Shown: piece by piece, positions 15,982 through 21,595 of the stretch
Layout of the letters: each line of letters opens with the position of its first letter
Position numbering within the stretch: the first letter of the stretch is position 1
From: Clostridium sp. ZS2-4
Lineage (GTDB): Bacteria; Bacillota; Clostridia; Clostridiales; Clostridiaceae
Direction: 5' to 3'
Assembly (NCBI RefSeq): GCF_026719745.1
Contig: NZ_JAPPRQ010000024.1
Coordinates: 1-32,565 of the forward strand
Length of the DNA: 32,565 nucleotides
The notes under the pieces: generated by a model
What the model was told of the DNA's origin: nothing
The model's database searches: none
What the model saw: the letters and a program-made list of their open reading frames with translations, nothing else
Position numbers and translations under genes: made by a program

Positions 15982-16014
15982 GTCGTAAGAAAATATAATT
16001 TGTTAAGACAAATT
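15982..16014 (+). repeat. Promoter-like repeat, copy 2
   Basis: GTCGTAAGAAAATATAATTT followed by GTTAAGACAAATT, near-identical to 5971-6003 and again shortly before a GNAT gene. It contains a TATAAT at 15994-15999. Confidence 0.4.
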
Positions 16015-16062
16015 TATATTTAAAGCCGAAGAAAGATTATATTTTATTTGAGGGGGATAATT

Positions 16063-16533
16063 ATGATAGAACTACAAAAAATCACTGATGATAATTTTGA
16101 TGAATGTATTAAATTAGAACCAAAAGAAGAACAAAAAAGTTATGTTGCAAGTAATATATGCAGTCTTGCAGAGGCATATGTTGCTTTAACAAATAATGAG
16201 TGCATTCCTATGCCTTATGCCATTTATGACAATGATATCATGGTAGGATTTATAATGTTATCATATAATGAAGAAGATGAGAATGATGATGAAAATGCTT
16301 ATTGGGTATGTAGATTAATGATTGACAAACGATATCAGGGCAAAGGTTATGGTAAGGAAGCTATGACAAAGGCACTTGAATTGATTAGGACCTTCCCGTA
16401 TGGAAAAGCTTCGGTAGTTTCTCTTTCTTATGAACCAGAGAATGTGGGAGCAAAGACGCTTTACGCATCTTTGGGTTTTGTGGAAACAGGTAAGATTGAA
16501 GATGGTGAATTGGTAGCAAAACTGGCTTTGTAG
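16063..16533 (+). CDS. GNAT acetyltransferase, spermine/spermidine (BltD/PaiA-like)
   Basis: 156 residues from ATG 16063, behind GAGGGGGATAATT; an upstream in-frame ATG at 16048 lacks a site. The overall pattern matches BltD-type polyamine acetyltransferases: an N-terminal ITDDNFDECIKLE, a GFIMLSY strand, motif A WVCRLMIDKRYQGKGYGKEA (81-100), and C-terminal SYEPENVGAKTLYASLGF. Enzymes of this group acetylate spermidine or spermine and lower polyamine toxicity. The match is at the level of layout and motifs, so the substrate is likely but unproven. Confidence 0.8.
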   Translation: MIELQKITDDNFDECIKLEPKEEQKSYVASNICSLAEAYVALTNNECIPMPYAIYDNDIMVGFIMLSYNEEDENDDENAYWVCRLMIDKRYQGKGYGKEAMTKALELIRTFPYGKASVVSLSYEPENVGAKTLYASLGFVETGKIEDGELVAKLAL

Positions 16534-16598
16534 AACCGATAATTATAAGATTATACGAAGTAAAGATTATTTATATAATCTTCGTGAGGAGGCGTACA

Positions 16599-17066
16599 AT
16601 GAAATTCTCAAATCCATTAATAGTTGTTTCGAATATGGAAAAGGCAAAGCGATTTTACTATGAAGTGCTTGGTTTAAAAGTTGTTGTTGATTTTGGTGCA
16701 AATGTGACTTTAACAGGTGGTATTGCATTACAGACAAAGGATACCTGGTCGACTTTTATTCACAAACAGAATAGTGAAATTATTTTTGGAGGAAATGTAG
16801 CAGAGTTATATTTTGAAGAAGATGATTTTGATGGTTTTATTCAAAAGATGAATGACATTGCAGACATTAAATATGTACATCCTATGGTAGAACATTCTTG
16901 GGGACAGCGTGTTGTTCGGTTCTATGACCCTGATAAGCATATTATTGAAGTCGGAGAAAATATGCTTATGGTTGTCAGACGATTCTTAAATAGTGGTCTA
17001 TCAATTGAAGAAACTGCTATTAGAATGGATGTACCAGTTGATTATGTGAAATCTTGCTTAGAGTAG
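16599..17066 (+). CDS. VOC-family (glyoxalase/bleomycin-resistance fold) protein
   Basis: 155 residues from ATG 16599, behind GTGAGGAGGCG. It begins with the VOC beta-alpha-beta start (NPLIVVSNMEKAKRFYYEVL), continues through a VAELYFEEDDFDGF segment, and has VRFYDPDKHIIEVGE where family members place a metal-binding glutamate. The C-terminal 30 residues (RRFLNSGLSIEETAIRMDVP) form a predicted helix-turn-helix-like tail, which many clostridial and bacillar VOC proteins share. It lies 65 bases after the BltD-like gene and may be co-transcribed. Substrate unknown. Confidence 0.82.
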   Translation: MKFSNPLIVVSNMEKAKRFYYEVLGLKVVVDFGANVTLTGGIALQTKDTWSTFIHKQNSEIIFGGNVAELYFEEDDFDGFIQKMNDIADIKYVHPMVEHSWGQRVVRFYDPDKHIIEVGENMLMVVRRFLNSGLSIEETAIRMDVPVDYVKSCLE

Positions 17067-17146
17067 ATTATGAGTATAACCTGTAGTAAGTTGATTGCAC
17101 AATATTCTTAAATCACGATGCAAAAGATTAAAAATTAAGAAAGTAG

Positions 17147-17171
17147 TTAAGACATAATAGCAAAATATTAC
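17147..17171. repeat. Intergenic repeat, copy D
   Basis: TTAAGACATAATAGCAAAAT followed by ATTAC. It shares 16 identical bases with the 15851 copy and TTAAGACA with the 10949 copy. Upstream of it, ACAATATTCTTAAAT (17098) also resembles ACAACATTCTTAAAT (9903), which precedes copy A, so the repeated unit may be about 70 bases. Confidence 0.45.
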
Positions 17172-17274
17172 CGCGTAACTAAAGTTTAGGTAGCTGTAGG
17201 AATTTTTTATAAGAATCTAATTTATTTTAAGATAAAAAATATGAATGATATATGTTATAAATACTTTTAAAATT

Positions 17275-17350
17275 GTTTAGTAATTAATAATTAAACTTTA
17301 GCAAGTCATATGAGATACTAAGCATATAGTTTGCAAATTAATTACTAAAC
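17275..17350. repeat. Large palindrome upstream of the coiled-coil gene
   Basis: Perfect 14-bp arms GTTTAGTAATTAAT (17275-17288) and ATTAATTACTAAAC (17337-17350). Inside, GCAA/TTGC and CATATG/CATATA can pair further. The left arm can also pair partly with AATTAAAC just inside it, so two folds compete. The start codon of the next gene is 12 bases after the palindrome. A mobile repeat or a folded leader are both possible. The surrounding 17067-17361 region holds no gene. Confidence 0.5.
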
Positions 17351-17361
17351 GAAGACTTGAG

Positions 17362-17562
17362 ATGGCAAGAGTAACTAAAAAAATACTTGAAGAGAAGATA
17401 GAACAGCTAGAAAAAATTAATGATTATAATATGCAGGAAATCAGTAAGCTTAATGTTGAAATAGATAATTTGAGAGATAAAGAAAATATAGTATCCAGAG
17501 AAGAATTTGATTTTCTGTTTAAGCAGTTGGAAGAAAGGCTTATTCAAATAAAGAAGTTATAG
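17362..17562 (+). CDS. Coiled-coil protein, probably frameshifted
   Basis: 66 residues, nearly all predicted coiled coil (MARVTKKILEEKIEQLEKIN, then LFKQLEERLIQIKKL). The stop is at 17560-17562, but one frame over the sequence stays open without a start from about 17560 to 17714 and looks coding (ERIYNLYLNGSSLNWLIKGR, then FEWEYDLKRLKKKYGVIN). A single-base change near 17555 would give one protein of about 117 residues. No ribosome binding site is clear; the large palindrome ends just upstream. No family recognised. Confidence 0.45.
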   Translation: MARVTKKILEEKIEQLEKINDYNMQEISKLNVEIDNLRDKENIVSREEFDFLFKQLEERLIQIKKL

Positions 17563-17791
17563 AGAGAATCTATAATTTATATTTAAATGGTAGCAGCTTA
17601 AATTGGCTTATAAAAGGAAGACAGGCTCAGAAAAATAAGGATAATTCTCATGCTATTTTTGAATGGGAATATGATTTAAAGAGATTAAAGAAAAAGTATG
17701 GAGTGATTAATTAACAACTAATCTAGAGTATGTGCTATTTTTAGTTTAGTTAAAAAAGCAACGTGAAAAACTGGATTTTAAGTTTAAATAT

Positions 17792-17825
17792 AACGGGTAG
17801 CAAAATTCGATTTTGCCACCCGTTT
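17792..17825 (+). terminator. Strong hairpin terminator
   Basis: AACGGGTAGCAAAAT and ATTTTGCCACCCGTT pair with one mismatch around TCG. The T-run is short, but the stem is by far the strongest nearby. It separates the coiled-coil gene from the protease pair. Confidence 0.55.
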
Positions 17826-17976
17826 GACATCCATGAGAAAGTTATAATTAAATATTATAAAATATGATAAAATATAACTATACAAAAATGTATATAACAA
17901 AACATCCTTTGATATTTTTAAATTGATAAAGAAACTGTTTAAATTATGAGAATATATAGAGAAAGGTGGAATAGCA

Positions 17977-18240
17977 GTGAAATGGAATGAAATAAGAGAA
18001 AAATATCCTAATCAATTTGTGTTATTAAAAGCTTTAAAAAGTCATGTGAATGGAGATAAAAAGATTGTAGATGATGTTGCTCTAGTTAAGATAATTGAAA
18101 ACTCTAAAGAAGCTAATGAACTGCTTATTAGAAGTAAAGGAGATACTTTTGTATTTCATACAGCTAAAGATGAACTATCTTTGACCATTGTACAAAATCC
18201 TGTTTATAGAGGTATAGATAATTATGAAAATAGCATATAA
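17977..18240 (+). CDS. Small protein paired with a retropepsin-like protease
   Basis: 87 residues, starting GTG/ATG-type MKWNEIREKYPNQFVLLKAL behind AGAAAGGTGG. It has a short mixed alpha/beta fold with a conserved-looking IRSKGDTFVFHTAKDEL. I do not recognise a named family. Its last 17 bases overlap the start of the aspartyl protease gene, so the two are translated together and probably act together. Confidence 0.65.
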   Translation: MKWNEIREKYPNQFVLLKALKSHVNGDKKIVDDVALVKIIENSKEANELLIRSKGDTFVFHTAKDELSLTIVQNPVYRGIDNYENSI

Positions 18241-18604
18241 GAATGGACTTTTGTATACTTCTTTAGAAATGATATACAAAGGTAAATGGAAAATAGTTAA
18301 TGATATTATTATAGATACAGGAGCTGCACATACAATAATTTCTCCAGATGCAGTTACAGAATTAGGAGTTGAACCTGATGGCGAAGATGAATTCGTAACT
18401 ATGTATGGAATTGGTGGAGAACAATATGCTTATAGAAAATCTATTGAGGGTATAAAATTATGTGAGCATAAATTAAAGGATATAAAAATTGATTTTGGGT
18501 TAATAGATGATTATGGAAAAATTAATGGTCTATTAGGGTTAGATATTTTACTAAAATTAAATGTTAATATAAATCTAAAAAACTTAACTTTAACTATGGA
18601 ATAA
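18224..18604 (+). CDS. Retropepsin-like aspartyl protease
   Basis: 126 residues, the size of one retropepsin half. The active-site motif is IIIDTGAAHTIIS, with the catalytic aspartate at residue 31 (D-T-G-A). A second family motif appears near the C-terminus (INGLLGLDILLKLN, the usual hydrophobic-G-x-D/N strand). Such proteins would dimerise to form one active site. It has no signal peptide and no membrane anchor, so it acts in the cytoplasm. The target is unknown; the overlapping upstream gene is the obvious partner or substrate candidate. Confidence 0.75.
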   Translation: MKIAYKNGLLYTSLEMIYKGKWKIVNDIIIDTGAAHTIISPDAVTELGVEPDGEDEFVTMYGIGGEQYAYRKSIEGIKLCEHKLKDIKIDFGLIDDYGKINGLLGLDILLKLNVNINLKNLTLTME

Positions 18605-18705
18605 ATTATTTGATGGTTAATTTATAATATGTTTTTTGAAATGCCATTAGTAGAAAACATTGGTAAAAAGAGTGGAAATTAATAATATATAGGGAGAAGT
18701 AAACA

Positions 18706-18927
18706 ATGCCAGATATAAAATATGAAATCAAAGAAACTATAGGAGTAGTTTCAGAATCCTCAAAAGGATGGTCAAAAGAACTAAATTTAATCAGCTGGAG
18801 CGGAAGAGATCCTAAATACGATTTAAGAGATTGGGCACCTGAACATGAAAAGATGGGAAAAGGTATAACTCTATCAGCTGAGGAATTGAAAAAGTTGAGA
18901 GATATATTGAATGAGATGGAGCTGTAA
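18706..18927 (+). CDS. ydbC: YdbC-family PC4-like ssDNA-binding protein
   Basis: 73 residues behind AGGGAGAAG. The whole sequence fits the YdbC/PC4 fold: KYEIKETIGVVSESSKGWSK, ELNLISWSGRDPKYDLRDWA and a C-terminal helix LSAEELKKLRDIL. Members of this family bind single-stranded DNA as dimers and resemble the eukaryotic coactivator PC4; the role in the cell is not settled. Two terminators follow. A mutated piece of this gene (around codons 30-45) recurs at 31209-31249. Confidence 0.85.
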   Translation: MPDIKYEIKETIGVVSESSKGWSKELNLISWSGRDPKYDLRDWAPEHEKMGKGITLSAEELKKLRDILNEMEL

Positions 18928-18940
18928 GAATTAAAGAATA

Positions 18941-18988
18941 TAAGAATAAAACTTCTTAGGAATTTTGGGGGTTTTATTCTTATATTTG
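18941..18988 (+). terminator. Terminator after ydbC
   Basis: TAAGAATAAAAC (18941-18952) pairs perfectly with GTTTTATTCTTA (18971-18982), followed by TATTTG. Confidence 0.6.
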
Positions 18989-19011
18989 TAAAGTTCCAAT
19001 GGTTTATTATT

Positions 19012-19053
19012 GATACATTTGTAAAAATTATTTTTACAAATGTATCTTTTTTT
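19012..19053 (+). terminator. Second, very strong terminator
   Basis: GATACATTTGTAAAAA (19012-19027) and TTTTTACAAATGTATC (19031-19046) are perfect 16-base complements around TTA, followed by seven T residues. It isolates the regulator gene downstream from ydbC transcription. Confidence 0.75.
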
Positions 19054-19085
19054 ACATCTATGGCATATAACATAGATACAAGAGG

Positions 19086-19108
19086 CTAAGCAATTGATAA
19101 TTGTTTAG
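19086..19108 (+). promoter_or_regulatory. Operator-like palindrome before the XRE regulator
   Basis: CTAAGCAATT and AATTGTTTAG, nine of ten bases complementary around GAT, 29 bases before the regulator start. The size and position fit an autoregulatory operator for the XRE protein. A smaller ATCTATG/CATAGAT repeat lies just upstream (19056-19077). Confidence 0.45.
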
Positions 19109-19136
19109 TACAGTATGAGGAATATAGGAGGTTAAC

Positions 19137-19541
19137 ATGGAGATTATAGAAAAGTATACTGATAACCAATTAAAAGCTTATATTTATGACAATAGATTAA
19201 AGATAGGTGAAAATCTTCTTAAACTTATAAAAGATAATCGTTATACAAAATCATCATTTTCAAAGTTAACAGGCATCTCAAGACCAACTATTGACAAGTT
19301 AATTAAAGGTGAAATAGATAACAATACAACTTTAAAAAACCATGTAGATAAGATATTAACTACTTTCAATATAAGCTTAGAAGAATTAATAAATTTTGAA
19401 TGCAAACAATTGAACAATAAGGAAATTATAGTTGCATCTAATAATGCACCTGAAAATCATGAAATAAGTGATAGTGCAAAGAGAATATTTTCAATTATTG
19501 ATGATATAGTTGATCTTTGTGAAATTTATTGTGATAGGTAG
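19137..19541 (+). CDS. XRE/Cro-type regulator
   Basis: 134 residues behind AGGAGGTTAAC. The helix-turn-helix is at about 39-60 (SSFSKLTGISRPTIDKLIKG), in a Cro/CI-like domain. The C-terminal tail (HEISDSAKRIFSIIDDIVDL) is helical and may bind a partner. The next gene starts eight bases after the stop but is cut off by an IS3 remnant, so this was probably a two-gene module in which the regulator served a now lost partner. Part of the C-terminal coding region is duplicated at 31245-31292. Confidence 0.8.
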   Translation: MEIIEKYTDNQLKAYIYDNRLKIGENLLKLIKDNRYTKSSFSKLTGISRPTIDKLIKGEIDNNTTLKNHVDKILTTFNISLEELINFECKQLNNKEIIVASNNAPENHEISDSAKRIFSIIDDIVDLCEIYCDR

Positions 19542-19549
19542 GTGAAAGA

Positions 19550-19618
19550 ATGTCTAGATATATAACATCCTCTAATTTGGATGAAGTTATAGCGGAAAAT
19601 AAAAAAATTAAAAATTAG
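19550..19618 (+). pseudogene. Start of the XRE partner gene, cut by an IS3 remnant
   Basis: ATG 19550 behind GTAGGTGAAAG. Only 22 codons (MSRYITSSNLDEVIAENKKI...) remain before a stop at 19616-19618, seven bases from the IS3-type end at 19625. The ribosome binding site and tight spacing show it was a genuine second gene. Too little is left to name it. Confidence 0.5.
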
Positions 19619-19624
19619 ATAAAA

Positions 19625-19848
19625 TGGTCCCCGTGTCAAGGACATTATAAAAAAAGGGATTAAGCAACATTTAAAAGATGATTTCTAAATTGTTTAGGAG
19701 TCATCTTTTTTAATCCCCATTGGCATCTATGATTATTATAGTAATCTATGTAATCATCGACTTTATTAATCACATCTTCAAGTGTAAAACATAATTTAAA
19801 GTCTACTTCATCCTTCATATGACCAAAAAAAGATTCTTGTGGGGTACA
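19625..19848 (-). mobile_element. IS3-family remnant (3' end)
   Basis: Starts at the inverted-repeat-like terminus TGGTCCCCGTGTCAAGGACA and holds only the last part of a transposase gene on the - strand. The other end is lost at about 19848, where the PadR promoter region begins. Confidence 0.7.
19660..19848 (-). pseudogene. IS3/IS150-type transposase, C-terminal fragment
   Basis: About 60 codons reading PQESFFGHMKDEVDFKLCFT and ending DDYIDYYNNHRCQWGLKKMT and PKQFRNHL. This is the typical end of OrfB, including the last glutamate of the DDE triad in PQESFFG and the YN..R.Q..L..MTP motif. The rest of the catalytic domain is missing, so it is inactive. Confidence 0.85.
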
Positions 19849-19861
19849 TAACATAAAGTAC

Positions 19862-19891
19862 TTTACAGTATAGAGTAATTTATGCTATTAT
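19862..19891 (+). promoter_or_regulatory. Promoter of the PadR operon
   Basis: TTTACA (19862-19867) and TATTAT (19886-19891) with an 18-base spacer. Transcription would start just before the PadR ribosome binding site, so the leader is very short. Confidence 0.55.
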
Positions 19892-19911
19892 GTTGCTGCG
19901 AGGTGAAAAAA

Positions 19912-20259
19912 TTGGAAATAAATAAAGAAATGGTAAAAGGATACATTGAAAGTATAATATTGAGTTTACTGGTAGATGAAGACTTATATGGTTATGAAAT
20001 TGCCAAAAGAATAAGAGGTACAAGTGAAGAAACTTTTGAGATTAAAGAAGGAACAATGTACGTTGTATTAAAAAGACTTCAGAATAATGAACTTATACAA
20101 TCCTATTGGGATGATTCAATAAGTGGAGGTGGAAGGCGAAGGTATCATCATATAACTGATAAGGGTAAAAAGTATTTAGAGAATTCAAAGGAAGAATGGG
20201 AATTTTTTAAGAGTATAGTAGATAAATTTTTGGGGGAGGAACGAAAATGGACAGAATAG
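19912..20259 (+). CDS. PadR-family transcriptional regulator
   Basis: 115 residues from TTG 19912, seven bases after GAGGTG. An ATG at 19882 in the same frame falls inside the -10 region and would add a cysteine-rich tail not seen in the family. The winged-helix domain is typical: ESIILSLLVDEDLYGYEIAK, EIKEGTMYVVLKRLQ, and the wing SGGGRRRYHHITDKGKKYL. PadR proteins repress nearby membrane or transporter genes and often their own. The stop overlaps the start of the next gene. Confidence 0.88.
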   Translation: MEINKEMVKGYIESIILSLLVDEDLYGYEIAKRIRGTSEETFEIKEGTMYVVLKRLQNNELIQSYWDDSISGGGRRRYHHITDKGKKYLENSKEEWEFFKSIVDKFLGEERKWTE

Positions 20260-21200
20260 ATAAATACATAAATTCTATATACAAAGACATAAGTAATTCT
20301 TCTAAAGAAACAGAAGAATTAAAACAAGAAATGAGAAATCACTTAAATGAAACAGTAAAAGAACTGCAAGAATGCGGAATTAGTGAAGAAGAAAGTGTTA
20401 GTATTGCTTTAGAAAGATTTGGGGAAGAATTTCAGATAAGAAATGAACTAAATCAGGTATTAAAGTTTCAAAAAGTATTTGCTCGAAAAATACTAATAGC
20501 ATCATTAGTTTTGTTGGGAATATCTGCTATATTATTTATAACATCACTTTTTGTATCTCAAGGCTATCGTAAAAGATATAGGATTATGAATGATCAAATT
20601 GAATTGATAGAAAAAAAGTTAGTGAATGAAGGAATTACAAGTGTTGATACATATCTAAAAGAAATTTTTAAAGATGAAAAAAATAACCAATTTACTTATA
20701 TAGCCATAAAAGAATTACCACAAAACTTTGATAATACTAAAAATGATGAATTATTTCCTGGAGAGATAAAGTACAGTTATCCTGAAAAAATAAAAGATGA
20801 ATACTATTGGAATAGGTTTGGACATGAAGTAGTAGCAAATAATATTAAATATTTTTTAGAAACAGGAGTCAAGACTTCTGCCAACACAGATAGCTGTAGT
20901 TTGTATATTGGATTAGCAATTTTAACTTTTGTGGTATGTTGGGTACTATGGATAATATGGTCAATAATAAATGTTTCTAGGTACCGAAAGTTAACTACTA
21001 AATGGTGTATGCTATTAATTTTAACAGGCATTATAGGATACTTTATATTTTTAATCTCTGTTAATCCAAATAATGTTGCTAATAATAAAAAAATAACGTT
21101 ATATGTTAGTATATTTTGTTTTACAGTAATCGCATTAGTAGTATATTATATATTAAGTGAGCCTTACAGGTTTAAAAGTTTATGTGAATTAATCTTTTAA
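20247..21200 (+). CDS. Membrane protein with permease-prefix domain, PadR partner
   Basis: 317 residues, ATG 20247 overlapping the PadR gene by 13 bases. The first 70 residues are the soluble permease prefix / DUF1700-like helical domain (DRIDKYINSIYKDISNSSKE, then LKEC-like GISEEESVSIALERFGEEFQ). A membrane helix follows near 83-103, then a long extracytoplasmic loop, and three more helices near 227-245, 253-271 and 280-300. The PadR plus prefix-domain pairing is widespread in Firmicutes; the protein is thought to sense or respond to envelope conditions, but its function is unproven. Confidence 0.75.
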   Translation: MDRIDKYINSIYKDISNSSKETEELKQEMRNHLNETVKELQECGISEEESVSIALERFGEEFQIRNELNQVLKFQKVFARKILIASLVLLGISAILFITSLFVSQGYRKRYRIMNDQIELIEKKLVNEGITSVDTYLKEIFKDEKNNQFTYIAIKELPQNFDNTKNDELFPGEIKYSYPEKIKDEYYWNRFGHEVVANNIKYFLETGVKTSANTDSCSLYIGLAILTFVVCWVLWIIWSIINVSRYRKLTTKWCMLLILTGIIGYFIFLISVNPNNVANNKKITLYVSIFCFTVIALVVYYILSEPYRFKSLCELIF

Positions 21201-21213
21201 TATGAAGAATTAA

Positions 21214-21339
21214 AAGAGCGGACAAACGGCTGCTTCTAAAATACGTAAATACTCCTTTGCAATGCTTATATGCTTTGTTTTAATGTATCTTGGAGTAATG
21301 GCAGTAGAAATTGTTAAGTCACTTGGAAATATGTTTTAG
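21214..21339 (+). pseudogene. Fragment of a one-helix membrane protein
   Basis: A 41-codon open stretch reads KSGQTAASKIRKYSFAMLIC followed by FVLMYLGVMAVEIVKSLG, with one clear helix. An ATG with a stop two codons later (ATGAAGAATTAA, 21202-21213) precedes it in frame. It is either a small gene with a damaged start or the tail of a lost gene. No family recognised. Confidence 0.3.
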
Positions 21340-21348
21340 GGGGGAAAG

Positions 21349-21447
21349 GTGAAGAAACTTCTTAAATGCAAACGTAGAGAAGGGTATATTGATACTGTTG
21401 TAAGCAAGCTCAGCCAAGTCTTCGCAACGCTCCCAGGGGGTTATTAA
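21349..21447 (+). pseudogene. 5' part of a small gene interrupted by the GC-rich island
   Basis: GTG 21349 follows AGGGGGGAAAG. The frame (MKKLLKCKRREGYIDTVVSK, then LSQV) runs through the 17-bp direct repeat at 21403-21419 and then enters island sequence and stops at 21445-21447. If the island and one repeat copy are removed, the frame continues at 26954 into GFHCEAKDATALLRQSLIRR and ends at 27045-27047, giving 54 residues. The rejoined product is not one I recognise. Confidence 0.45.
21403..21419 (+). repeat. Direct repeat flanking the GC-rich island, left copy
   Basis: AGCAAGCTCAGCCAAGT, identical to 26937-26953. The two copies are 5.5 kb apart and mark the sharp changes in base composition. 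Confidence 0.8.
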
Positions 21448-21467
21448 CAAATTGTTAACAATTTGTT
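21446..21467. repeat. Perfect 22-bp palindrome at the left edge of the island
   Basis: Two 11-base halves, AACAAATTGTT and AACAATTTGTT, are exact complements with no spacer. It lies about 25 bases inside the left direct repeat, between the broken small gene and the island terminator. Protein-binding site or recombination site are both possible. Confidence 0.5.
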
Positions 21468-21500
21468 TTGCTAATACACACTCCGAATTTCCAATTTTGA

Positions 21501-21542
21501 AAAAGAAAAACGGCGGTTTTGATTGTTATTTCAAAACCGCCG
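21501..21542 (-). terminator. Terminator of the transporter operon
   Basis: CGGCGGTTTTGA (21511-21522) pairs perfectly with TCAAAACCGCCG (21531-21542). Read on the - strand it is followed by TTTTTCTTTTTC. It ends the transcript of the permease gene. Confidence 0.85.
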
Positions 21543-21595
21543 CATATCCATATTTTGGTCGCAAAACATTATCTGCCACAACTATCAATTTTAAA

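Noticed and set aside
4958-17066. A chromosomal integron cassette array (many single genes in one direction with gaps)
   Set aside because: No attC-like imperfect palindromes with GTTRRRY ends recur between the genes and no integron integrase was seen. The shared repeats are short, AT-rich and unlike attC sites.
18606-19073. A 155-codon - strand frame opposite ydbC
   Set aside because: It is the shadow of ydbC and of two terminator stems, with no ribosome binding site and no recognisable protein.
19882-19911. ATG at 19882 as the PadR start
   Set aside because: It overlaps the -10 box at 19886-19891 and would add a cysteine-rich tail. TTG 19912 has a proper ribosome binding site.
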